Positions 1 to 10,481 of a stretch of DNA of 64,000 nucleotides are shown piece after piece. The position numbers were made by a program, and so were the translations under genes. The stretch's first letter is position 1, and each line of letters begins with the position of its first letter. The notes beneath the pieces were generated by a model. That model was not told the origin of the DNA. It did no database searches and saw only the letters and a list, made by a program, of their open reading frames with translations. The DNA is from Hydractinia symbiolongicarpus. Its lineage: Eukaryota > Cnidaria > Hydrozoa > Anthoathecata > Hydractiniidae. Location of the stretch: assembly GCF_029227915.1 (NCBI RefSeq), contig NC_079883.1, positions 1,426,001-1,490,000 of the forward strand, written 5' to 3'.

Positions 1-84
1 GAAATTACCCTGTGAGTAAACTCATTTCCAGAACGATTTTTTAAATTATCTTTTCACCACTAAAACGCATGAAACTTGTAGTTT

Positions 85-106
85 TCAAAAATGTTTTCAT
101 TTTTGA
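85..106. repeat. Perfect 9-bp inverted repeat with TTTT loop, present in most monomers
   Basis: The left arm TCAAAAATG (85-93) is the exact reverse complement of the right arm CATTTTTGA (98-106), with TTTT between them (94-97). The same element occurs at the same place in the great majority of the ~315 units. It could extrude as a short cruciform, fold in a transcript as a hairpin, or be a dimeric protein site; none of these is shown by sequence alone. Variants break one arm in a minority of units, such as ACCGGAATG near 6,179 and 6,562, and TCAAAAAAG near 290. It sits inside the least variable part of the unit. Confidence 0.9.
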
Positions 107-170
107 TGAGACGCTGAATAAAATAAGTTTAATCGCCGGCAAACGAAAACCCGCGATTTCCCGTAAATCC

Positions 171-183
171 CGGGCTTGGCCCG
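171..183. repeat. GC-rich short inverted repeat in G-type monomers
   Basis: CGGGC (171-175) and GCCCG (179-183) are perfect reverse complements around a 3-base TTG loop. The left arm overlaps a CCCGGG palindrome at 169-174. T-type units carry CGTGC in the left arm, which breaks the middle pair, and D-type units (GGACTCGG) lose the structure. The hairpin is therefore specific to one 3' class. Its function is unknown, and a five-base stem can easily arise by chance. Confidence 0.6.
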
Positions 184-193
184 TATAGTCGAA
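180..193 (-). other. CENP-B-box-like motif, one spacer base short
   Basis: On the minus strand this reads TTCG-ACT-A-TA-CGGG. The known mammalian CENP-B box has the essential pattern TTCG-N4-A-N2-CGGG. All nine essential bases are present in order, but the first spacer is three bases instead of four. The motif is intact only in units with the G-type end (TCGAAT), for example 586-599. T-type units have CTCG and D-type units have TTTG in place of TTCG. Spacing matters for CENP-B, which contacts DNA through two helix-turn-helix domains. I therefore call this only a resemblance, which could be coincidence or a site for a related pogo-type protein. Confidence 0.3.
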
Positions 194-2032
194 TATATAC
201 GAAGAAATTACCCTGTGAGTAAACTCATTTCCAGAACGATTTTTTAAATTATCTTTTCACCACTAAAACGCATGAAACTTGTAGTTTTCAAAAAAGTTTT
301 CATTTTTGATGAGACGCTGAATAAAAGAAGTTTAATCGCCGGCAAACGAAAACCCGCGATTTCCCGTAAATCCCGGACTCGGCCTGTATAGTCAAAAGTA
401 TACAAAGAAAGTACCCAGGGAGTAAACTTATTTCCCGAACGATTTTTTAAATTATTTTTTCGCCACTAAAACGCATGAGACTTGTAGTTTTCAAAAATGT
501 TTTCATTTTTGATGAGACGCTTAATGAGAGAGGTTCAATCTCCGGGAAACGAAAACCCGCGATTTCACGTAAATCCCGGGCTTGGCCCGTATAGTCGAAT
601 GTATACAAAGAAAGTACCCAGGGAGTAAACGCATTTCCCGAACGATTTCTTAAGTTATTGTTTCACCACTAAAACGGATGAGACTTGTAGTTTTCAAAAA
701 TGTTTTCATTTTTGATGAGACGCTTAATGAGAGAGGTTCAATCGCCGGCAAACGAAAACCCGCGATTTCCCGTAAATCCCGGACTCGGCCCGTATAGTCG
801 AGTAAATACAAAGAAAATACCCAGGGAGTAAACTCATTTCCCGAACGATTTTTTAAATTATTTTTTCACCACTAAAACGTATGAGACTTGTAGTTTTCAA
901 AAATGTTTTCATTTTTGATGAGACGCTGAAAAAAAGAAGTTTAATCGCCGGCAAACGAAAACCCGCGATTTCCCGTAAATCCCGGGCTTGGCCCGAATAG
1001 TCAAAAGTATACAAAGAAAGTACCCTGCGAGTAAATTCATTTCCAGAACGATTTTTTAAATTATCTTTTCACCACTAAAACGCACGAGACTTGTAGTTTT
1101 CAAAAATGTTTTCATTTTTGATGAGACGCTTAATGAAAGAGGTTTAATCGCCGGCAAACAAAAAACCCGCGATTTCCTGTAAATCCCGGGCTTGGCCCGT
1201 ATAGACGAATGTATACAAAGAAAGTACCCTGTGAGTAAACTCATTTCCAGAACGAATTTTTAAATTATCTTTTCACCACTAAAACGCATGAGACTTGTAA
1301 TTTTCAAAAATGTTTTCATTTTTGTAGAGACGCGGAATAAAAGAAGTTTAATCGCCGGCAAACGAAAACCCGCGATTTCCCGTAAATCCCGGACTCGGCC
1401 CGTATAGTCGAGTATATACAAAGAAAATACCCAGGAAGTAAACTCATTTCCCGAACGATTTTTTAAATTATTTTTTCACCACTAAAACGTATGAGACTTG
1501 TAGTTTTCAAAAATGTTTTCATTTTTGATGAGACGCTGAAAAAAAGACGTTTAATCGCCGGCAAACGAAAACCCGCGATTTCCCGTAAATCCCGGGCTTG
1601 GCCCGTATAGTCAAAAGTATACAAAGAAAGTACCCTGCGAGTAAATTCATTTCAAAGAACGATTTTTTAAATTATCTTTTCACCACTAAAACGCATGAGA
1701 CTTGTAGTTTTCAAAAATGTTTTCATTTTTGATAAGACGCTAAATAAAAGATGTTTAATCGCCGGCAAACGAAAACCCGCGATTTCCCGTAAATCCCGGG
1801 CTTGGCCCGTATAGTCAAAAGTATACAAAGAAAGTACCCTGCGAGTAAATTCATTTCCAGAACGATTTTTTAAATTATCTTTTCACCACTAAAACGCATG
1901 AGACTTGTAGTTTTCAAAAATGTTTTCATTTTTGATAAGACGCTAAATAAAAGATGTTTAATCGCCGGCAAACGAAAACCCGCGATTTCCCGTAAATCCC
2001 GGACTCGGCCCGTATAGTCAAAAGTATACAAA

Positions 2033-3860
2033 GAAAGTACCCTGTGAGTAAACTCATTTCCAGAACGATTTTTTAAATTATCTTTTCACCACTAAAACGC
2101 ATGAAACTTGTAGTTTTCAAAAATGTTTTCATTTTTGATGAGACGCTGAATAAAATAAGTTTAATCGCCGGCAAACGAAAACCCGCGATTTCCCGTAAAT
2201 CCCGGGCTTGGCCCGTATAGTCGAATATATACGAAGAAATTACCCTGTGAGTAAACTCATTTCCAGAACGATTTTTTAAATTATCTTTTCACCACTAAAA
2301 CGCATGAAACTTGTAGTTTTCAAAAATGTTTTCATTTTTGATGAGACGCTGAATAAAAGAAGTTTAATCGCCGGCAAACGAAAACCCGCGATTTCCCGTA
2401 AATCCCGGACTCGGCCTGTATAGTCAAAAGTATACAAAGAAAGTACCCAGGGAGTAAACTTATTTCCCGAACGATTTTTTAAATTATTTTTTCGCCACTA
2501 AAACGCATGAGACTTGTAGTTTTCAAAAATGTTTTCATTTTTGATGAGACGCTTAATGAGAGAGGTTCAATCTCCGGGAAACGAAAACCCGCGATTTCAC
2601 GTAAATCCCGGGCTTGTCCCGTATAGTCGAATGTATACAAAGAAAGTACCCAGGGAGTAAACGCATTTCCCGAACGATTTCTTAAGTTATTGTTTCACCA
2701 CTAAAACGGATGAGACTTGTAGTTTTTAAAAATGTTTTCATTTTTGATGAGACGCTTAATGAGAGAGGTTCAATCGCCGGCAAACGAAAACCCGCGATTT
2801 CCCGTAAATCCCGGACTCGGCCCGTATAGTCGAGTAAATACAAAGAAAATACCCAGGGAGTAAACTCATTTCCCGAACGATTTTTTAAATTATTTTTTCA
2901 CCACTAAAACGTATGAGACTTGTAGTTTTCAAAAATGTTTTCATTTTTGATGAGACGCTGAAAAAAAGAAGTTTAATCGCCGGCAAACGAAAACCCGCGA
3001 TTTCCCGTAAATCCCGGGCTTGGCCCGTATAGTCAAAAGTATACAAAGAAAGTACCCTGCGAGTAAATTCATTTCCAGAACGATTTTTTAAATTATCTTT
3101 TCACCACTAAAACGCACGAGACTTGTAGTTTTCAAAAATGTTTTCATTTTTGATGAGACGCTTAATGAAAGAGGTTTAATCGCCGGCAAACAAAAAACCC
3201 GCGATTTCCTGTAAATCCCGGGCTTGGCCCGTATAGACGAATGTATACAAAGAAAGTACCCTGTGAGTAAACTCATTTCCAGAACGAATTTTTAAATTAT
3301 CTTTTCACCACTAAAACGCATGAGACTTGTAATTTTCAAAAATGTTTTCATTTTTGTAGAGACGCGGAATAAAAGAAGTTTAATCGCCGGCAAACGAAAA
3401 CCCGCGATTTCCCGTAAATCCCGGACTCGGCCCGTATAGTCGAGTATATACAAAGAAAATACCCAGGAAGTAAACTCATTTCCCGAACGATTTTTTAAAT
3501 TATTTTTTCACCACTAAAACGTATGAGACTTGTAGTTTTCAAAAATGTTTTCATTTTTGATGAGACGCTGAAAAAAAGACGTTTAATCGCCGGCAAACGA
3601 AAACCCGCGATTTCCCGTAAATCCCGGGCTTGGCCCGTATAGTCAAAAGTATACAAAGAAAGTACCCTGCGAGTAAATTCATTTCCAGAACGATTTTTTA
3701 AATTATCTTTTCACCTTTAAAACGCATGAGACTTGTAGTTTTCAAAAATGTTTTCATTTTTGATAAGACGCTAAATAAAAGATGTTTAATCGCCGGCAAA
3801 CGAAAACCCGCGATTTCCCGTAAATCCCGGACTCGGCCCGTATAGTCAAAAGTATACAAA
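2033..3860. repeat. Higher-order repeat A, copy 2 (9 monomers)
   Basis: This repeats copy 1 at an offset of 2,032 bp. The antisense frames at 1,056-1,244 and 3,088-3,276 translate identically. It has one unit fewer, since only one GATAAGACGCTAAATAAAAG unit (near 3,760) is present. Differences from copy 1 include TCACCTTTAAAACG at about 3,710 in place of TCACCACTAAAACG, and GGCTTGTCCCG at about 2,610. A 1-bp insertion in the A run near 3,193 is shared with copy 1 and with units near 11,697 and 20,406. Confidence 0.8.
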
Positions 3861-4005
3861 GAAAGTACCCTGTGAGTAAACTCATTTCCAGAACGAATTT
3901 TTAAATTATCTTTTCACCACTAAAACGCATGAGACTTGTAATTTTCAAAAATGTTTTCATTTTTGATGAGACGCGGAATAAAAGAAGTTTAATCGCCGGC
4001 AAACG
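2735..4005. repeat. Block P, copy 1
   Basis: This run of about six units starts in the second GAGAGAGGTTCAATC unit and ends near the unit with GATGAGACGCGGAATAAAAG at about 3,965. It recurs at about 11,220-12,510 (offset 8,501) and about 19,925-21,230. The unit with the extra A at 3,193 and the TTTTGTAGAGACGCGG unit at about 3,357 are its best landmarks. This copy shares TTTTTAAAAATG near 2,723 with the 11.2-kb copy, whereas the 19.9-kb copy has the consensus TTTTCAAAAATG there. Confidence 0.75.
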
Positions 4006-4266
4006 AAAACCCGCGCATTCCCGTAAATCCCGGACTCGGCCCGTATAGCCAATAGTATACAAAGAAAGTACCCAGGGAGTAAACTCATTTCCCGAAGGAT
4101 TTTTTAAATTATTTTTTCACCACTAAAACGCATGACACTTGCAGTTTTCAAAAATGTTTTCATTTTTGATGAGACGCTGAATAAAATAAGTTTAATCGCT
4201 GGCAAACGAAAACCCGCGATTTCCCGTAAATCCTTGGCTTGGCCCGTATAGTCGAATATATACGAA

Positions 4267-4950
4267 GAAATTACCCTGTGAGTAAACTCATTTCCAGAAC
4301 GATTTTTTAAATTATCTTTTCACCACTAAAACGCATGAAACTTGTAGTTTTCAAAAATGTTTTCATTTTTGATGAGACGCTGAATAAAATAAGTTTAATC
4401 GCCGGCAAACGAAAACCCGCGATTTCCCGTAAATCCCGGGCTTGGCCCGTATAGTCGAATATATACGAAGAAATTACCCTGTGAGTAAACTCATTTCCAG
4501 AACGATTTTTTAAATTATCTTTTCACCACTAAAACGCATGAAACTTGTAGTTTTCAAAAATGTTTTCATTTTTGATGAGACGCTGAATAAAAGAAGTTTA
4601 ATCGCCGGCAAACGAAAACCCGCGATTTCCCGTAAATCACGGACTCGGCCTGTATAGTCAAAAGTATACAAAGAAAGTACCCAGGGAGTAAACTTATTTC
4701 CCGAACGACTTTTTAAATTATTTTTTCGCCACTAAAACGCATGAGACTTGTAGTTTTCAAAAATGTTTTCATTTTTGATGAGACGCTTAATGAGAGAGGT
4801 TCAATCTCCGGGAAACGAAAACCCGCGATTTCACGTAAATCCCGGGCTTGGCCCGTATAGTCGAATGTATACAAAGAAAGTACCCAGGGAGTAAACGCAT
4901 TTCCCGAACGATTTCTTAAGTTATTGTTTCACCACTAAAACGGATGAGAC
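4267..4950. repeat. Higher-order repeat A, truncated copy 3
   Basis: The first units of repeat A reappear at 4,267 (GAAATTACCCTG start with GAATAAAATAAG). They continue through the GGCCTGTATAG unit, the ACTTATTTCCCG unit and the GAGAGAGGTTCAATC unit. In the next unit the sequence switches near 4,950 to a different version (GGAGTTTTCAAAAACG with ATTTTCGATGAG). This is a truncated higher-order unit joined to segment X. The whole arrangement recurs at 21,685, which is 17,418 bp to the right, so the truncation predates that duplication. Confidence 0.75.
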
Positions 4951-5514
4951 TTGGAGTTTTCAAAAACGTTTTCATTTTCGATGAGACGCTGAATAAAAGA
5001 AGTTTAATCGCCGGCAAACGAAAACCCGCAAATTCCCGTAAATCCCGGACAATGCCCGTATAGCCAGAAGTATACAAAGAAAGTACCCAGGGAGTAAACT
5101 CAATTCCCGAACGATTTTTTAAATTACTTTTTCACCACTAAAACGTATGAGACTTGTAGTTTTCAAAAATGTTTTCATTTTTGATGAGACGCTGAATAAA
5201 AGAAGTTTAATCGCCGGGAAACGAAAACCCGCGATTTCCTGTAAATCCCGGACTCGGCCCGTATAGTCAAAAGTATACAAAGAAAGTACCCTGCGCGTAA
5301 ACTCATTTCCAGAACGATTTTTTAAATTATTTTTTCACCAGTAAAACGCATGAGACTTGTAGTTTTCAAAAATGTTTTCATTTTTGATGAGACGCTGAAT
5401 AAAAGATGTATAATCGCCGGAAAACAAAAACCCGCGATTTCCCGTAAATCCCGGACTTGGCCCGTATAGTCAAAAGTATACAAAGAAAATACCCAGGGAG
5501 TAAACTCATTTCCC

Positions 5515-5546
5515 GAACAATTATAAAAAATAATTTTTTCACCACT
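5515..5546. repeat. Local AT patch that looks like a micro-inversion, +1 bp
   Basis: Where other units read GATTTTTTAAATTA, this one reads AATTATAAAAAATAATT and is one base longer. It forms its own inverted repeat, AATTAT (5,519-5,524) and ATAATT (5,530-5,535), around five A. The patch recurs at about 22,937 and 24,156, consistent with the segment X and 6-monomer duplications. The extra base makes this unit 204 bp, divisible by three. That alone explains the unusually long antisense open frames here and in the two other copies. Confidence 0.7.
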
Positions 5547-5842
5547 AAAACGTATGAGACTTGTAGTTTTCAAAAATGTTTTCATTTTTGATGAGACGCT
5601 GAATAAAAGAAGTTTAATCGCCGGCAAACGAAAACCCGCGATTTCCCGTAAATCCCGGACTCGGCCCGTATAGTCAAAAGTATACAAAGAAAGTACCCTG
5701 CGAGTAAACTCATTTCCAGAACGATTTTTTAAATTATCTTTTCACCACTAAAACGCACGAGACTTGTAGTTTTCAAAAATGTTTTAATTTTTGATGAGAC
5801 GCTGAATAAAAGAAGTTTAATCGCCGGCAAACGAAAACCCGC

Positions 5843-5848
5843 GAATTC
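5843..5848. other. GAATTC site diagnostic of one monomer subclass
   Basis: Units with CCCGCGAATTCCCG instead of CCCGCGATTTCCCG contain a GAATTC palindrome. It recurs irregularly, for example near 9,690, 16,168, 28,336, 38,040, 47,582, 60,772 and 63,004. Because sites lie at the same monomer position, spacings are multiples of about 203 bp, apart from indels. It marks a subclass and offers a simple physical check of array periodicity. Confidence 0.8.
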
Positions 5849-6295
5849 CCGTAAATCCCGGACTCGGCCCGTATAGTCAAAAGTATACAAAGAAAATACG
5901 CAGGGAGTAAACTCATTTCCAGAACGATTTTTTAAATTATCTTTTCACCACTAAAACGCATGAGACTTGTAGTTTTCAAAAAAGTTTTCATTTTTGATGA
6001 GACGCTGAATAAAAGATGTTTAATCGCCGGCAAACGAAAACCCGCGATTTCCCGTAAATCCCGGACTCGGCCCGTATAGTCAAAAGTATACAAAGAAAGT
6101 ACCCAGGGAGTAAACTCATTTCCCGAACGATTTTTTAAATTATTTTTTCACCACTAAAACGCATGAGACTTGTAGTTTACCGGAATGTTTTCATTTTTGA
6201 TGAGACGCTTAATGAAAGAAGTTTAATCGCCGGCAAACGAAAACCCGCGAATTCCCGTAAATCCCGGACTCGGCCCGTATAGTCAAAAGTATACA

Positions 6296-6320
6296 AAGAA
6301 AATACGCAGAACGATTTTTT
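6296..6320. repeat. 19-bp deletion inside one monomer
   Basis: At about 6,308 the sequence passes directly from AATACGCAG to AACGATTTTTT. The duplicate at about 24,940 has the full 19-base stretch between these points. A CAG triplet ends both the retained left side and the missing stretch, so short-homology slippage or end joining could have removed it. The loss accounts exactly for the offset change from 18,637 to 18,656 bp between the two copies of segment X. Other units have the longer form, so the shorter one is derived. Confidence 0.85.
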
Positions 6321-9300
6321 AAATTATCTTTTCACCACTAAAACGCATGAGACTTGTAGTTTTCAAAAAAGTTTTCATTTTTGATGAGACGCTGAATAAA
6401 AGATGTTTAATCGCCGGCAAACGAAAACCCGCGATTTCCCGTAAATCCCGGACTCGGCCCGTATAGTCAAAAGTATACAAAGAAAGTACCCAGGGAGTAA
6501 ACTCATTTCCCGAACGATTTTTTAAATTATTTTTTCACCACTAAAACGCATGAGACTTGTAGTTTACCGGAATGTTTTCATTTTTGATGAGACGCTTAAT
6601 GAAAGAAGTTTAATCGCCGGCAAACGAAAACCCGCGATTTCCCGTAAATCCAGGGCTTGGCCCGTATAGTCGAATGTATACAAAGAAAGTACCCTGTGAG
6701 TAAACTCATTTCCCGAACGATTTTTTAAATTATTTTTTCACCACTAAAACGCATGAGACTTGTAGTTTTCAAAAATGTTTTCATTTTTGATGAGACGCTG
6801 AATAAAAGATGTTTAATCGCCGGAAAACGAAAACCCGCGATTTCCCGTAAATCCCGGACTTGGCCCGTATAGTCAAAATTATACAAAGAAAATACCCAGG
6901 GAGTAAACTCATTTCCCGAACGATTTTTAAAATTATTTTTCCATCACTAAAACGTATGAGACTTGTAGTTTTAAAAAATGTTTTCATTTTTGATGAGACG
7001 CTGAATAAAAGATGTTTAATCGCCGGCAAACGAAAACCCGCGATTTCCCGTAAATCCCGGAGTCGGCCCGTATAGTCATAAGTATACAAAGAAAGTACCC
7101 AGGAAGTAAACGCATTTCCCGAACGATTTTTTAAATTATTTTTTCACCACTAAAACGCATAAGACTTGTAGTTTTCCGGAATGTGTTCATTTTTGATGAG
7201 ACGCTTAATGAAAGAAGTTTAATCGCCGACAAACGAAAACCTGCTATTTCCCGTAAATCCCAGACTCGGCCCGTATAGTCGAATGTATACAAAGAAAGTA
7301 CCCTGTGAGTAAACTCATTTCTCGAACGATTTTTTAAATTATTTATTCACCACTAAAACGCATGAGACTTGTAGTTTTCAAAAATGTTTTCATTTTTTAT
7401 GAGACGCTGAATAAAAGAAGTTTAATCTCCGGCAAACGAAAACTCGCGAATTCCCGTAAATCCCGGACTCGACCCGTGTAGTCAAAAGTATACAAAGAAA
7501 ATACCCAGGGAGTAAACTCATTTCCAGAACGATTTTTTAAATTATCTTTTCACCACTAAAACGCGTGAGACTTGTAGTTTTCAAAAATGTTTTCATTTTT
7601 GATAAGACGCTGAATAAAAGATGTTTAATCGACGGCAAAGGAAAACCCGGGATTTCCCGTAAATCCCGGGCTTGGCCCGTATAGTCGAATGTATACAAAG
7701 AAAGTACCCTGTGAGTAAACTCATTTTCCGAACGATTTTTGAAATTATTTTTCCACCACTAAAACGCACGAGACTTGTAGTTTTCAAAAATGTTTTCATT
7801 TTTGATGAGACGCTGAATGAAAGAAGTTTAATCGCCGGCAAACGAAAACCCGCGATTTCCCGTAAACCCCGTGCTTGGCCCGTATAGTGGAGTATATACA
7901 AATAAAGTACCCTGTGAGTAAACTCATTTCCAGAACGATTTTTTAAATTACCTTTTCACCATTAAAACGCATGAGACTTGTAATCTTCAAAAATGTTTTC
8001 ATTTTTGATGAGACGCGGAATAAAAGAAGTTTAATGGCCGGCAAACGAAAACCCGCAATTTCCCGTAAATCCCGGACTCGGCCCGTATAGTCAAAAGTAT
8101 ACAAAGAAAATACCCAGGGAGTAAACTCGTTTCCCGAACGATTTTTTAAATTATTTTTTCACCACTAAAACGTATGAGACTCGTAGTTTTCAAAAATGTT
8201 TTCATTTTTGATGACACGCTTAATAAAAGAAGTTTAATCGCTGGCAAACGAAAACCCGCGATTTTCCGTAAATCCCGGACTCGGCCCGTATAGTCAAAAG
8301 TATACAAAGAAAGTATCCTGCGAGTAAACTCATTTCCAGAATGATTTTTTAAATTATTTTTTCACCACTAAAACGTATGAGACTCGTAGTTTTCAAAAAT
8401 GTTTTCATTTTTGATGACACGCTTAATAAAAGAAGTTTAATCGCTGGCAAACGAAAACCCGCGATTTCCCGTAAATCCCGGACTCGGCCCGTATAGTCAA
8501 AAGTATACAAAGAAAGTATCCTGCGAGTAAACTCATTTCCAGAATGATTTTTTAAAATATCTTTTCACCACTAAAACGCATGAGACTTGTAGTCTTCAAA
8601 AATGTTTTCATTTTTGATTAGACGCTGAATGAAAGAAGTTTAATCGCCGGCAAACGAAAACCCGCGATTTCCCGTAAATCCCGTGCTTGGCCCGTATAGT
8701 GGAGTATATACAAAGAAAGTACCCTGTGAGTAAACTCATTTCCAGAACGATTTTTTAAATTATCTTTTCACCATTAAAACGCATGAGACTTGTAGTCTTC
8801 AAAAATGTTTTCATTTTTGATGAGACGCGGAATAAAAGAAGTTTAATGGCCGGCAAACGAAAACCCGCAGTTTCCCGTAAATCCCGGACTCGGCCCGTAT
8901 AGTCAAAAGTATACAAAGAAAATACCCAGGGAGTAAACTCGTTTCCCGAACGATTTTTTAAATTATTTTTTCACCAGTAAAACGTATGAGACTCGTAGTT
9001 TTCAAAAATGTTTTCATTTTTGATGACACGCTTAATAAAAGAAGTTTAATCGCTGGCAAACAAAAACCCGCGATTTCCCGTAAATCCCGGACTCGGCGCG
9101 TATAGTCAAAAGTATACAAAGAAAGTATCCTGCGAGTAAACTCATTTCCAGAATGATTTTTTAAAATATCTTTTCACCACTAAAACGCATGAGACTTGTA
9201 GTCTTCAAAAATGTTTTCATTTTTGATGAGACGCGGAATAGAAGAAGTTTAATCGCCGGCAAACGAAAACCCGCGATTTCCCGTAAATCCCGGACTCGGC

Positions 9301-10481
9301 CCGTATAGTCAAAAGTATACAAAGAAAATACCCAGGGAGTAAACTCATTTCCCGAACGATTTTTTAAATTATTTTTTCACCACTAAAACGTATGAGACTC
9401 GTAGTTTTCAAAAATGTTTTCATTTTTGATGAGACGCTGAATAATAGAAGTTTAATCGCCAGCAAACGAAAACCCGCGATTTCCCGTAAATCCCGGACTC
9501 GGCCCGTATAGTCAAAAGTATACAAAGAAAGTACCCTGCGAGTAAACCCATTTCCAGAACGATTTTTTAAATTATCTTTTCACCACTAAAACGCACGAGG
9601 CTTGTAGTTTTCAAAAATGTTTTCATTTTTGATGAGACGCAGAATAAAAGAAGTTTAATCGCCGGCAAACGAAAACCCGCGAATTCCCGTAAATCCCGGA
9701 CTCGGCCCGTATAGTCAAAAGTATACAAAGAAAATACCCAGGGAGTAAACTCATTTCCAGAACGATTTTTTAAATTATCTTTTCACCACTAAAACGCATG
9801 AGACTTGTAGTTTTCAAAAATGTTTTCATTTTTGATGAGACGCTGAATAAAGGAAGTTTAATCGCCGGCAAACGAAAACCAGCGATTTACCGTAAATCCC
9901 GTGCTTGGCCCGTATAGTCGAGTATATACAAAGAAAGTACCCTGTGAGTAAACTCATTTCCAGAACGATTTTTTAAATTATCTTTTCACCACTAAAAGGC
10001 ATGAGACTTGTAGTTTTCAAAAATGTTTTCATTTTTGATGAGACTCTGAATAAAAGAAGTTTAATCGCCGATAAACGAAAACCTGCGATTTCCCGTAAAT
10101 CCCGGGCTTGGCCCGTATAGTCGAATGTATACAAAGAAAGTACCCTGCGAGTAAACTCATTTCCAGAATGATTTTTTTAATTATCTTTTCACCACTAAAA
10201 CGCATGAGACTTGTAGTCTTCAAAAATGTTTTCATTTTTGATGAGACGCGGAATAGAAGAAGTTTAATCGCCGGCAAACGAAAACCCGCGATTTCCCGTA
10301 AATCCCGGACTCGGCCCGTATAGTCAAAAGTATACAAAGAAAATACCCAGGGAGTAAACTCATTTCCCGATCGATTTTTTAAATTATTTTTTCACCACTA
10401 AAACGTATGAGACTTGTAGTTTTCAAAAATGTTTTCATTTTTGATGAGACGCTGAATAATAGAAGTTTAATCGCCAGCAAA

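Larger units (their letters stand above)
1..203 (+). repeat. Reference monomer (first complete unit)
   Basis: This first unit is used as the numbering frame for the others. It holds 41 C and 33 G in 203 bases (about 36% G+C). In order it has a 5' variable part (1-30), a T6 tract followed by AAATTAT (37-49), a conserved core from about 54 to 115, an AATAAA hexamer (117-122), a GCCGGC palindrome (135-140), and a C/G-rich 3' part with CCCGCG and CCCGGG (150-174). The unit ends in the variable TATAGTC...TATAC stretch. The start point is arbitrary, since a tandem repeat has no intrinsic phase. This copy ends GAATATATACGAA, a local variant of the G-type end shared with units near 2,033, 4,267 and 21,685. 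Confidence 0.95.
1..2032. repeat. Higher-order repeat A, copy 1 (10 monomers, 2,032 bp)
   Basis: The block starting at 1 restarts at 2,033. The length equals 10 x 203 plus two 1-bp insertions, one in the A run near 1,163 and one at TTTCAAAGAACG near 1,653. Diagnostic units in order are GAATAAAATAAG with a TATACGAA end, a GGCCTGTATAG unit, two GAGAGAGGTTCAATC units (near 525 and 728), a GAAAAAAAGAAG unit, the unit with the 1,163 insertion, a TTTTGTAGAGACGCGG unit near 1,325, a GAAAAAAAGACG unit, and two GATAAGACGCTAAATAAAAG units (near 1,732 and 1,935). The last two differ mainly in the 3' class and look like a one-monomer duplication not shared by the next copy. Confidence 0.85.

Noticed and set aside
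117-122. AATAAA as a polyadenylation signal
   Set aside because: The hexamer occurs in most units as part of GAATAAAAGAAG in an AT-rich sequence, and there is no gene upstream for it to serve.
151-174. Bacterial-type promoters, ribosome sites or terminators
   Set aside because: The window is a eukaryotic-type satellite with no genes. Short matches to such signals and the small hairpins are expected by chance and repeat with the unit.
532-543. GGTTCAATCTCC, close to a tRNA-type B box (possible SINE or tRNA origin)
   Set aside because: The match occurs only in a minority subclass; most units read AGTTTAATCGCC. No A box lies at a suitable distance upstream, and T4 or longer runs throughout would end Pol III transcription.
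5322-5687. Antisense open frame of 121 codons (also at 22,740-23,105 and 23,959-24,324)
   Set aside because: It is satellite sequence read across a 204-bp unit. The 1-bp gain makes the unit divisible by three, so the same peptide is read twice in a row. There is no start context, domain or codon signal, and sense-strand frames in neighbouring units are equally open.
10029-10337. Recurrent 102-codon antisense and 71-codon or 65-codon sense frames throughout the array
   Set aside because: They overlap each other on opposite strands, recur wherever certain variants coincide, and shift frame at each 203-bp unit (203 is not divisible by three). They are by-products of the repeat.
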